This document shows positions 42,850 through 50,945 of a DNA stretch of 64,000 nt, one piece after another. A model generated the notes under the pieces. That model did not search any database. It was not told where the DNA came from and saw only the letters and a list, made by a program, of their open reading frames with translations. The stretch covers positions 947,954-1,011,953 of the forward strand of contig NZ_MDKB01000003.1 of assembly GCF_001715295.1 (NCBI RefSeq). The letters are read 5' to 3'. This stretch comes from Streptomyces griseus. Its GTDB lineage: Bacteria; Actinomycetota; Actinomycetes; Streptomycetales; Streptomycetaceae. The translations under genes and the position numbers were made by a program. The stretch's first letter is position 1; each line of letters starts with the position of its first letter.

Positions 42850-44466
42850 ATGCAGCAGGCACCGGTCCTGACGAGCGCGGCCGATCCCGCCTCGGAGGCC
42901 TGGCAGGCCAACGAGGCGGCGCATCACGCGCTCGTCGAGGAGCTGCGCACGCGGCTCGCCACGGCACGGCTCGGCGGGGGTGAGAAGGCCCGCGCCCGCC
43001 ATGTGGCGCGTGGCAAGCTGCTGCCGCGGGAGCGTGTGGACGCCCTGCTCGATCCGGGTTCGCCCTTCCTGGAGCTGGCGCCGCTGGCGGCCGAGGGGCT
43101 CTACGGGGGCGCCGCGCCGGCGGCCGGGGTGATCGCCGGGATCGGGCGGGTCAGCGGCCGCGAGTGCGTGATCGTCGCCAATGACGCGACCGTCAAGGGC
43201 GGCACCTACTACCCGATGACGGTGAAGAAGCACCTGCGCGCCCAGGAGGTGGCCCTGGAGAACCGGCTGCCCTGCCTCTACCTCGTCGACTCGGGCGGGG
43301 CGTTCCTCCCGATGCAGGACGAGGTGTTCCCCGACCGGGAGCACTTCGGCCGGATCTTCTACAACCAGGCCCGGATGTCGGGTGCGGGCATTCCGCAGAT
43401 CGCCGCGGTGCTCGGGTCCTGCACGGCGGGCGGGGCGTACGTACCGGCCATGAGCGACGAGGCCGTCATCGTCCGCAACCAGGGGACGATCTTCCTGGGG
43501 GGTCCGCCCCTGGTGAAGGCCGCCACCGGCGAGGTCGTCACGGCCGAGGAGCTCGGCGGCGGCGAGGTGCACTCCCGTACGTCGGGGGTCACCGACCACC
43601 TCGCCGAGGACGACCCGCACGCGCTGCGGATCGTCCGGAACATCGTGGCGACCCTCCCGGGCCGGGGGCCGCTCCCCTGGACGGTGGAGCCCGCCGAGGA
43701 GCCGAAGGTCGACCCCGCCGGGCTGTACGGCGCGGTGCCCGTCGACTCCCGCACCCCCTACGACGTGCGGGAGGTCATCGCCCGGGTGGTGGACGGCTCC
43801 CGCTTCGCCGAGTTCAAGGCGGAGTACGGCCAGACGCTGATCACCGGCTTCGCCCGGATCCACGGCCACCCGGTCGGCATCGTCGCGAACAACGGCATCC
43901 TGTTCTCCGAGTCCGCCCAGAAGGGCGCCCACTTCATCGAGCTGTGCGATCAGCGCTCCATCCCGCTGGTCTTCCTGCAGAACATCTCCGGCTTCATGGT
44001 GGGCCGGGATTACGAGGCGGGCGGCATCGCCAAGCACGGCGCCAAGATGGTGACGGCCGTGGCGTGCACCCGGGTGCCGAAGCTGACCGTGGTCGTCGGG
44101 GGTTCCTACGGGGCGGGCAACTACTCCATGTGCGGGCGGGCGTATTCGCCGCGCTTCCTCTGGATGTGGCCCAACGCCAAGATCTCCGTCATGGGCGGCG
44201 AGCAGGCCGCCTCCGTGCTGGCCACGGTCAAGCGCGACCAGATCGAGGGACGCGGCGAGGAGTGGCCCGCCGAGGACGAGGAGGCCTTCAAGGATCCGGT
44301 CCGCGCGCAGTACGAGCAGCAGGGCAACGCCTACTACGCGACCGCCCGGCTGTGGGACGACGGCGTGATCGACCCGATGGAGACCCGGCAGGTGCTGGGT
44401 CTCGCCCTGACCGCGTGTGCCAACGCCCCTCTGGGTGACCCCCAGTTCGGCGTCTTCCGGATGTGA
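42850..44466 (+). CDS. Acyl-CoA carboxylase carboxyltransferase subunit (methylcrotonyl-CoA carboxylase beta-like)
   Basis: 538 residues. Carboxyltransferase landmarks: KARARHVARGKLLPRERVDA, VANDATVKGGTYYPMTVKKH, LVDSGGAFLPMQDEVFPDRE, LGSCTAGGAYVPAMSDE, LQNISGFMVGRDYEAGGIAK and VGGSYGAGNYSMCGRAYSPR. The two oxyanion-hole glycine clusters are intact. Sequence style and the partners (HMG-CoA lyase, isovaleryl-CoA dehydrogenase-like) point to 3-methylcrotonyl-CoA, step 2 of leucine breakdown. The ATG at 42850 follows AAGGGGG at good spacing. Confidence 0.93.
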   Translation: MQQAPVLTSAADPASEAWQANEAAHHALVEELRTRLATARLGGGEKARARHVARGKLLPRERVDALLDPGSPFLELAPLAAEGLYGGAAPAAGVIAGIGRVSGRECVIVANDATVKGGTYYPMTVKKHLRAQEVALENRLPCLYLVDSGGAFLPMQDEVFPDREHFGRIFYNQARMSGAGIPQIAAVLGSCTAGGAYVPAMSDEAVIVRNQGTIFLGGPPLVKAATGEVVTAEELGGGEVHSRTSGVTDHLAEDDPHALRIVRNIVATLPGRGPLPWTVEPAEEPKVDPAGLYGAVPVDSRTPYDVREVIARVVDGSRFAEFKAEYGQTLITGFARIHGHPVGIVANNGILFSESAQKGAHFIELCDQRSIPLVFLQNISGFMVGRDYEAGGIAKHGAKMVTAVACTRVPKLTVVVGGSYGAGNYSMCGRAYSPRFLWMWPNAKISVMGGEQAASVLATVKRDQIEGRGEEWPAEDEEAFKDPVRAQYEQQGNAYYATARLWDDGVIDPMETRQVLGLALTACANAPLGDPQFGVFRM

Positions 44467-44479
44467 TGTGAGGACTTCC

Positions 44480-46528
44480 ATGTTCAGCACTGTTCTGGTC
44501 GCCAACCGCGGCGAGATCGCGGTCCGGGTCATCCGGACCCTGCGCGAGCTCGGTGTGCGGTCGGTCGCCGTCTTCAGCGACGCGGACGCGGACGCCCGGC
44601 ACGTGCGGGAGGCGGACACCGCGGTCCGGATCGGACCGGCGCCGGCCGCCGAGAGTTATCTCTCCGTGGAGCGGCTCCTGGACGCCGCCCGGCGCACGGG
44701 CGCGGAAGCCGTCCACCCCGGGTACGGCTTCCTCGCGGAGAACGCCGCCTTCGCCCGGGCGTGCGCGGAGGCGGGCCTCGTCTTCATCGGCCCGCCCGCC
44801 TCGGCGATCTCCCTCATGGGCGACAAGATCCGCGCCAAGGAGACGGTCGCGGCGGCCGGCGTCCCGGTGGTGCCCGGTTCCTCCGGAAGCGGGCTCACCG
44901 ATGAGCAACTGGCCTCCGCTGCACGAGAGATCGGCACGCCGGTCCTGCTTAAGCCCTCCGCCGGCGGTGGCGGCAAGGGCATGCGGCTGGTCCGCGAGGA
45001 GCCGCTGCTCGCGGACGAGATCGCGGCGGCGAGGCGTGAGGCGCGCGCCTCGTTCGGGGACGACACGCTGCTGGTGGAGCGGTGGATCGACCGGCCGCGC
45101 CACATCGAGATCCAGGTCCTGGCCGACGGGCACGGCGGTGTCGTGCACCTCGGCGAGCGCGAGTGCTCCCTCCAGCGACGCCACCAGAAGATCATCGAGG
45201 AGGCCCCCTCGGTCCTGCTCGACGAGGGCACCCGGGCGGCGATGGGCGAGGCGGCCGTCCAGGCGGCACGTTCCTGCGGGTATGTGGGCGCGGGCACGGT
45301 CGAGTTCATCGTCCCGGGCAACGACCCCTCGTCGTACTACTTCATGGAGATGAACACCCGTCTCCAGGTCGAGCACCCCGTCACCGAGCTGATCACCGGT
45401 CTCGACCTGGTCGAGTGGCAGCTCCGGGTCGCCTCCGGGGAGCGGCTCCCGTACGCCCAGGAAGACATCACCCTCACCGGGCACGCCGTCGAGGCACGGG
45501 TCTGCGCGGAGGACCCGGCGCGCGGCTTCCTGCCCTCCGGCGGCACGGTGCTCGCCCTGCACGAGCCGCAGGGCGGTGGGGTGCGGACGGACTCGGGTCT
45601 CGGCGAGGGCGTCCCGGTCGGCAGCACGTACGACCCGATGCTGTCGAAGGTCATCGCGTACGGACCCGACCGGGCGACGGCTCTGCGCCGGCTGCGGGCG
45701 GCGCTCGCGGACACCGTGGTGCTGGGTGTGCCGACGAACGCCGGGTTCCTGCGGCGGCTGCTGGCCCATCCGGCGGTCGTCGCGGGCGACCTGGACACCG
45801 GTCTCGTCGAGCGCGAGGCCGACGGCCTGGTGCCCGAGGGCGTACCGGAGGAGGTGTACGCGGCGGCGGCGCTGCTGCGTACGCCCTCGCCGCCGTCCTC
45901 CGCGGGCTGGGTCGACCCGTTCTCGGTACCCAACGGCTGGCGGCTGGGCGGGACGCCGGCCGAGACCTTCCACCACTTCCGGGTCCCGGGTCACGACCCG
46001 GTGCGCGTGGGGGTGCGTGCGGAGCCGGGGGGCACGGCCCGGCTGACGTTCGGGCACGCCGGGGACCGGGAGGAGCCGGCCGACGCGTGCGGCCCGGTGC
46101 CCTCGCTGCCCGGCGCGGAGGCGTCCCGGCTGGTCTCCGTGGACCCGCTGCACGTCACCGTCGAGGTCGACGGACTCACCTGTACGTTCAGCCGGGCCAC
46201 CTCCCCGGAGGGGGTCTGGCTCGGCCGGGACGGGGACACCTGGCACGTCCAGGACCACGACCCGGTGGCGGCGTCACTAAGCGGCGCCGCCGGCTCCGGC
46301 GCGGACACACTTGCCGCGCCCATGCCCGGCACGGTCACGGTGGTGAAGGTGGCCGTCGGGGACGAGGTCGCGGCCGGGCAGAGTCTGCTGGTCGTCGAGG
46401 CGATGAAGATGGAGCACGTCATCTCCGCTCCGCACGCCGGCACGGTCACCGAACTGGACGTCACCGCGGGCACCCCGGTCGCCATGGACCAGATCCTGGC
46501 CGTGGTGGCCCCGAAGGAGGAATCGTGA
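44480..46528 (+). CDS. Acyl-CoA carboxylase biotin carboxylase/biotin carrier subunit
   Basis: 682 residues. The biotin carboxylase part opens with VLVANRGEIAVRVIRTLREL and has the glycine-rich ATP loop KPSAGGGGKGMRLV and MNTRLQVEHPVTEL. A middle domain (about 450-600) joins it to a C-terminal biotinyl domain with EAMKMEH (biotinylated Lys643). It charges biotin with CO2 for transfer by the beta subunit encoded just upstream. Its stop overlaps the next start by four bases. Confidence 0.95.
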   Translation: MFSTVLVANRGEIAVRVIRTLRELGVRSVAVFSDADADARHVREADTAVRIGPAPAAESYLSVERLLDAARRTGAEAVHPGYGFLAENAAFARACAEAGLVFIGPPASAISLMGDKIRAKETVAAAGVPVVPGSSGSGLTDEQLASAAREIGTPVLLKPSAGGGGKGMRLVREEPLLADEIAAARREARASFGDDTLLVERWIDRPRHIEIQVLADGHGGVVHLGERECSLQRRHQKIIEEAPSVLLDEGTRAAMGEAAVQAARSCGYVGAGTVEFIVPGNDPSSYYFMEMNTRLQVEHPVTELITGLDLVEWQLRVASGERLPYAQEDITLTGHAVEARVCAEDPARGFLPSGGTVLALHEPQGGGVRTDSGLGEGVPVGSTYDPMLSKVIAYGPDRATALRRLRAALADTVVLGVPTNAGFLRRLLAHPAVVAGDLDTGLVEREADGLVPEGVPEEVYAAAALLRTPSPPSSAGWVDPFSVPNGWRLGGTPAETFHHFRVPGHDPVRVGVRAEPGGTARLTFGHAGDREEPADACGPVPSLPGAEASRLVSVDPLHVTVEVDGLTCTFSRATSPEGVWLGRDGDTWHVQDHDPVAASLSGAAGSGADTLAAPMPGTVTVVKVAVGDEVAAGQSLLVVEAMKMEHVISAPHAGTVTELDVTAGTPVAMDQILAVVAPKEES

Positions 46529-47475
46529 CCGGGACAGGACTGCCCATGACGGTGCCCGCGCCGGGTCTGCCGGCCCGGATCCGCATCCATGAGGTCGGCG
46601 CCCGCGACGGCCTGCAGAACGAGAAGTCCGTCGTGCCCACGGAGGTGAAGGCGGAGTTCGTGCGCCGGCTCGCCGTGGCCGGGCTCTCCACGATCGAGGC
46701 GACCAGCTTCGTCCACCCGAAGTGGGTGCCGCAGCTCGCCGACGCCGAACAGCTCTTCCCGCTGCTCGGAGACATCGCGGACGTCGGGGACGTGGCCCTG
46801 CCGGTCCTCGTACCGAACGAGCGCGGGATGGACCGGGCGCTCGCCCTGGGTGCCCGGCGGATCGCCGTGTTCGGTTCGGCGACCGAGACGTTCGCCGCCC
46901 GCAACCTCAACCGCACGGTGGACGAGTCGCTCGCCATGTTCGAGCCGGTCGTGGCCCGTGCCAAGGCGGAGGCGGTGCATGTGCGCGGCTATCTGTCCAT
47001 GTGCTTCGGCGACCCGTGGGAGGGGGCGGTGCCGGTCGCCCAGGTCGTCAGGGTCGCGAGGGCGCTGATGGACCTCGGCTGCGACGAACTCTCCCTCGGC
47101 GACACCATCGGCGTCGCCACGCCGGGCCATGTGGTGGCCCTGCTGACCGCGCTGAACGACTCGGGGATCCCCACCGGCGCGATCGGCGTGCACTTCCACG
47201 ACACCTATGGTCAGGCGCTCTCCAACACCCTGGCCGCGCTCCAGCAGGGGGTGACGACGGTGGACGCCTCGGCGGGCGGCCTCGGGGGCTGCCCGTACGC
47301 CAGGAGCGCGACGGGCAACCTCGCCACCGAGGACCTCGTGTGGATGCTCGACGGCCTCGGTGTCGAAACGGGTGTCGATCTCGGCGCACTCACCGCCACG
47401 AGCGTGTGGATGGCCGAACAACTGGGCCGGCCCAGCCCGTCCCGCACCGTCCGTGCCCTCTCTCACAAGGAGTGA
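46525..47475 (+). CDS. hmgL: Hydroxymethylglutaryl-CoA lyase
   Basis: 316 residues from GTG 46525, translationally coupled to the carboxylase alpha gene. It has the DRE-TIM barrel opening VGARDGLQNEKSVVP, EATSFVHPKWVPQLADAE, the metal HxH in VHFHDTYGQ and the family signature GGLGGCPYA with the catalytic cysteine. It splits HMG-CoA to acetoacetate and acetyl-CoA, the end of leucine breakdown. A methylglutaconyl-CoA hydratase gene is missing from the operon. Confidence 0.95.
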   Translation: MTGTGLPMTVPAPGLPARIRIHEVGARDGLQNEKSVVPTEVKAEFVRRLAVAGLSTIEATSFVHPKWVPQLADAEQLFPLLGDIADVGDVALPVLVPNERGMDRALALGARRIAVFGSATETFAARNLNRTVDESLAMFEPVVARAKAEAVHVRGYLSMCFGDPWEGAVPVAQVVRVARALMDLGCDELSLGDTIGVATPGHVVALLTALNDSGIPTGAIGVHFHDTYGQALSNTLAALQQGVTTVDASAGGLGGCPYARSATGNLATEDLVWMLDGLGVETGVDLGALTATSVWMAEQLGRPSPSRTVRALSHKE

Positions 47476-47483
47476 CCCGCCCC

Positions 47484-48650
47484 ATGTCCCTGGACCACCG
47501 GCTGACCGCCGAGCACGAGGAACTGCGCCGTACCGTCGAGGAGTTCGCCCACGACGTGATCGCCCCGAAGATCGGCGACTTCTACGAGCGCCACGAGTTC
47601 CCGTACGAGATCGTGCGGGAGATGGGGCGGATGGGCCTCTTCGGCCTGCCCTTCCCGGAGGAGTACGGCGGCATGGGCGGTGACTACCTCGCCCTCGGGA
47701 TCGCCCTGGAGGAGCTGGCCCGGGTCGACTCGTCCGTGGCGATCACCCTGGAGGCCGGGGTCTCGCTGGGTGCCATGCCCGTCTACCGCTTCGGCACCGA
47801 GGAGCAGAAGCGCCGGTGGCTGCCGAGGCTCTGCTCGGGCGAGGCGCTGGGCGCTTTCGGGCTGACGGAGCCGGACGGCGGGTCGGACGCGGGCGGCACG
47901 CGGACGACGGCCGTGCTGGACGAGGCCACGGACGAGTGGGTCATCAACGGTTCCAAGTGCTTCATCACCAACTCGGGCACGGACATCACGGACCTGGTGA
48001 CGGTGACCGCGGTGACCGGCCGCAAGGAGAACGGCGCCCCGCGCATCTCCTCGATCATCGTCCCGTCCGGCACCCCGGGCTTCACGGTCGCCGCCCCGTA
48101 CTCGAAGGTCGGGTGGAACGCCTCGGACACCCGGGAGCTGTCGTTCTCCGATGTGCGCGTGCCGGCGGCCAACCTGCTGGGCGAGGAGGGCCGCGGGTAC
48201 GCACAGTTCCTGCGCATCCTGGACGAGGGCAGGATCGCCATCTCGGCACTGTCGACGGGCCTGGCGCAGGGGTGCGTGGACGAGTCGGTGAAGTACGCGC
48301 GGGAGCGGCACGCGTTCGGCAAGCCGATCGGTGACAACCAGGCCATCCAGTTCAAGATCGCCGACATGGAGATGCGGGCGCACATGGCCCGGATCGGCTG
48401 GCGGGACGCGGCCTCGCGGCTGCTGGCGGGCGAGCCGTTCAAGAAGGAGGCGGCGATCGCCAAGCTGTACTCGTCCACGGTCGCGGTGGACAACGCCCGC
48501 GAGGCGACGCAGATCCACGGCGGCTACGGCTTCATGAACGAGTATCCGGTGGCCCGGATGTGGCGCGACTCCAAGATCCTGGAGATCGGGGAGGGCACGA
48601 GCGAGGTGCAGCGGATACTGATCGCCCGGGAGCTGGGGATGGGCGCCTGA
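47484..48650 (+). CDS. Acyl-CoA dehydrogenase, probably isovaleryl-CoA dehydrogenase-like
   Basis: 388 residues, 8 bp after the lyase stop. Landmarks: GAFGLTEPDGGSDAGGTRTT, INGSKCFITNSGTD, the middle beta domain with YSKVGWNASDTRELSFSDVR, RHAFGKPIGDNQAIQFKIAD and HGGYGFMNEYPVARMWRDSK, then LEIGEGTSEVQRI. By operon context it should oxidise isovaleryl-CoA or 2-methylbutyryl-CoA, the step before the carboxylase. It has 29 percent-like resemblance only in layout to the dehydrogenase at 33.6 kb; the two are clearly different paralogues. Confidence 0.9.
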   Translation: MSLDHRLTAEHEELRRTVEEFAHDVIAPKIGDFYERHEFPYEIVREMGRMGLFGLPFPEEYGGMGGDYLALGIALEELARVDSSVAITLEAGVSLGAMPVYRFGTEEQKRRWLPRLCSGEALGAFGLTEPDGGSDAGGTRTTAVLDEATDEWVINGSKCFITNSGTDITDLVTVTAVTGRKENGAPRISSIIVPSGTPGFTVAAPYSKVGWNASDTRELSFSDVRVPAANLLGEEGRGYAQFLRILDEGRIAISALSTGLAQGCVDESVKYARERHAFGKPIGDNQAIQFKIADMEMRAHMARIGWRDAASRLLAGEPFKKEAAIAKLYSSTVAVDNAREATQIHGGYGFMNEYPVARMWRDSKILEIGEGTSEVQRILIARELGMGA

Positions 48651-48670
48651 CGGACTGCCGGGCTATGCGG

Positions 48671-48702
48671 GGGCCGCTCCTTCGATGACGAAAGGGCGGC
48701 CC
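48671..48702 (+). terminator. Terminator of the leucine-degradation operon
   Basis: GGGCCGCTC / GGGCGGCCC style stem (9 pairs including one G-T, plus two A-T pairs) with an 8-base loop, 20 bp after the dehydrogenase stop. Confidence 0.7.
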
Positions 48703-48726
48703 TTTCCGGCCACCTGGGCCAAATCG

Positions 48727-48745
48727 TAAGGTTAGGCTAACCTAC
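48727..48745. promoter_or_regulatory. Iron box (DmdR1/IdeR operator)
   Basis: TAAGGTTAGGCTAACCTAC matches the 19-bp iron box TTAGGTTAGGCTAACCTAA at 17 positions. It lies 50 bp before the start of the desE-like gene, so that gene should be repressed when iron is plentiful. Confidence 0.92.
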
Positions 48746-48795
48746 GCTTCGACCCGTCGGCGGCCAGCCGTGACCCGCATGAAAGCAGAGCCAAC

Positions 48796-49824
48796 ATGCC
48801 CCACGCCCGGATACCCTCCCTCTCCCGCCGCGGCCTGCTGGCCGCCGGTGGAGCCGTCGGCCTCGGTGCCGTACTCGCCGCATGCGGGGACGGCGACACG
48901 CAGGACCCCGGCCCGGAGGGCGGGGCCGCGAAGTCCGGCCCCTGGAGCTTCGAGGACGACCGCGGGCAGACGGCGAAGGCCGGTTCCGTACCGAAGAACA
49001 TCGTCGCCTTCATCGGTGTCGCCGCGGCGCTCCATGACTACGGCATCGAGGTAAAGGGGGTCTTCGGCCCGACGAAGACCGCCGACGGCAAGCCCGACGT
49101 GCAGGCCGGGGACCTCGACATCAGCAAGGTCGCCGTGCTCGGCAACGTCTGGGGCGAGTTCAACGTCGAGAAGTACACCTCTCTCGCACCGGAGCTGCTC
49201 GTCACCGCGATGTGGGAGAAGGACGCCCTCTGGTACGTACCGGACCAGTCCAAGGACAAGATCCTGAAGCTGGCGCCGAGCGTGGCCCTGTGGGCCGCGC
49301 AGACCACGGTCCCCAAGGCGATCCAGCGTCACGAGGACCTCGCCGCCTCCCTCGGCGCCGATGTGAAGGCCGCGGCGGTGACCGACGCGAAGGCCCGCTT
49401 CGAGAAGGCCGCCGCCCGGCTGCGCGCCGCCGCGAAGTCCCGGCCGGAGATCAAGGTCATGGTCGGCTCCGCCAGCCAGGACCTCTTCTACGTCTCGCTC
49501 GCCACGATGTCCGCGGACACCCGGTACTTCCAGGAGCTCGGCGTGCGGTTCGTCGAGCCGAAGGTCAACGCGGCCGGCTTCTTCGAGGAGTTGAGCTGGG
49601 AGAACGTCGACAAGTACGGCGCCGACATCATCATGATGGACAACCGCTCCTCCGCCCTGCAGCCCGGCGCACTGACCTCCAAGCCGACCTGGTCCCAGCT
49701 GCCCGCCGTCAAGGCCGGCCAGGTCGTCCCGCGTACGACGGAGCCCATCTACTCGTACGCCAAGTGCGCGCCGATCCTCGAGGACCTCGCCGAGGCGGTC
49801 GAGAAGGCGAAGAAGGTCAGCTGA
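48796..49824 (+). CDS. desE: Ferric-siderophore (ferrioxamine) ABC transporter binding lipoprotein
   Basis: 342 residues. The N-terminus has a twin-arginine-like start (LSRRGLLAAGGAVGLGAV) and a lipobox with Cys30 (LAAC). The rest is a class III (FecB/BtuF-like) binding fold: WSFEDDRGQTAKAGSVPKN, VLGNVWGEFNVEKYTSLAPE and the long central helix. It follows an iron box. The position between the leucine operon and glmS/adpA is that of desE, the ferrioxamine-binding protein, in S. coelicolor. The desA-D biosynthesis genes that normally follow are absent here. The ferrioxamine specificity is by synteny. Confidence 0.88.
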   Translation: MPHARIPSLSRRGLLAAGGAVGLGAVLAACGDGDTQDPGPEGGAAKSGPWSFEDDRGQTAKAGSVPKNIVAFIGVAAALHDYGIEVKGVFGPTKTADGKPDVQAGDLDISKVAVLGNVWGEFNVEKYTSLAPELLVTAMWEKDALWYVPDQSKDKILKLAPSVALWAAQTTVPKAIQRHEDLAASLGADVKAAAVTDAKARFEKAAARLRAAAKSRPEIKVMVGSASQDLFYVSLATMSADTRYFQELGVRFVEPKVNAAGFFEELSWENVDKYGADIIMMDNRSSALQPGALTSKPTWSQLPAVKAGQVVPRTTEPIYSYAKCAPILEDLAEAVEKAKKVS

Positions 49825-50569
49825 CCCACCGGTCCGATGGGCTGCGCCCCGGTCCGGCCACCGTTCGGTCCGGGGCGGAGGGAAGCCGCCGGGATGGCCG
49901 ATCCGTGGGGGTCCGAGCCTGTCCGTACCGTTCAGTCGGTACGGACGCCGGCCCCGGGGGCCCCGGAGCGTGGGTACACGCCGCCCCGGCGGCCGCCGCC
50001 GTTCTCCTGCGGACACCCGGCGCCCAGGCCGGGGGCCCCTTCCGCCCCCATGACCGTCCGGGGCCGCGTCCGGGACCGATGTGGCCGGGAGTGCGGCGCC
50101 GGCTCGGGACGGCCACGACCCACCCTGCCGCACCGGCCGCGTGCACGACAGGGCCGTCCGGCGCTTCCCTGGCGGGCGGGTGTTGGAGGGCATGGCCGGG
50201 ACCGACGACACGGCCGCCCCGCGCGTCCCGGCGGGGCGCGACGACGTATACGGCACCCCACGGCCACGGCACCCCCTACGGCCCTCGACGGCGCCGCCGG
50301 AACATCCCCGCACCTCCGACGCACGGACGCCCCTCACCCTCGCGGCCCACCCGTATCCGCCACGGTGCGCCGACCCCCCGGGGATCGCGGGACAGCCTCG
50401 GGCGAGCCGCACGAGGCGACCCTCACCGGGCGCGGCGCCGCGTTCAGCGCCGCAGGAGGAGCGCTTCCACATCGCCCGGAAGCCCACCGGGCGACACGTC
50501 CGCACGCCACCCTGCCCGATATCGGGCAGATTTCTTGCGTATGCCGCTCATTCCGAGCAATATCAACGG
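49825..50569. other. 745-bp gene-poor stretch where desABCD would be expected
   Basis: No supported gene. Long open frames exist only because of the very high GC content and lack start context, motifs or codon pattern. A hairpin follows desE. In S. coelicolor several genes including desABCD lie between desE and glmS2, so this gap may be a deletion scar; no fragment of a des gene could be recognised by eye. Confidence 0.55.
49921..49946 (+). terminator. Hairpin downstream of desE
   Basis: GTCCGTACCG / CGGTACGGAC, a perfect 10-bp stem with loop TTCAGT, 97 bp after the desE stop. Confidence 0.7.
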
Positions 50570-50845
50570 ATGCTCGAACACCGCCCGTCGCATGACGACC
50601 TCGTCGACCACCTCGTACGCTCCACCCCGCTCCAGCGCGGGGAAGCGGCCCGGGTGATCCTCGACGTGCTGGCGTACTTCGACGAGACGGTCGAGGACTT
50701 CGTCCGCCGGCGCCACCGTGAACTGCAGTCCGGCGGCCTGGTGAACACGGAGATCTTCGAGCGGATCGCGGCCGAACTGCCACACCGGGCGGTGGCACCG
50801 CAGGAGCTCTCGCTCCGGCAGCTGCGCCGCATCGTCTACGGCTGA
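50570..50845 (+). CDS. Small hypothetical helical protein
   Basis: 91 residues from the ATG at 50570. It is mostly amphipathic helix (HDDLVDHLVRSTPLQRGEAA then VILDVLAYFDETVEDFVRRR), with a conserved-looking end (LSLRQLRRIVYG). There is no signal or membrane segment. The RBS is weak and an earlier in-frame start is possible. The region just upstream (50520-50570) is AT-richer and probably its promoter. It is followed by glmS at 100 bp. The function is unknown. Confidence 0.65.
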   Translation: MLEHRPSHDDLVDHLVRSTPLQRGEAARVILDVLAYFDETVEDFVRRRHRELQSGGLVNTEIFERIAAELPHRAVAPQELSLRQLRRIVYG

Positions 50846-50945
50846 ACGGCCGGACGGCAAGACCGGACGTTCCGGACTTTCCAGTCGATCAGAACGGCCG
50901 GGCGGCCGGGCACCCACTCTGTACGTCGATGGAGGGCAGGACTCT

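Noticed and set aside
49837..50595. Long open frame across the gap behind desE, and overlapping frames on the other strand
   Set aside because: Low-complexity Arg/Pro/Ala sequence with no start context; its end runs through the probable promoter of the 50570 gene.
50846..50945. glmS riboswitch/ribozyme upstream of glmS
   Set aside because: Only 100 bp separate it from the preceding gene and no glmS ribozyme core or pseudoknot is evident; such ribozymes are typical of Firmicutes.
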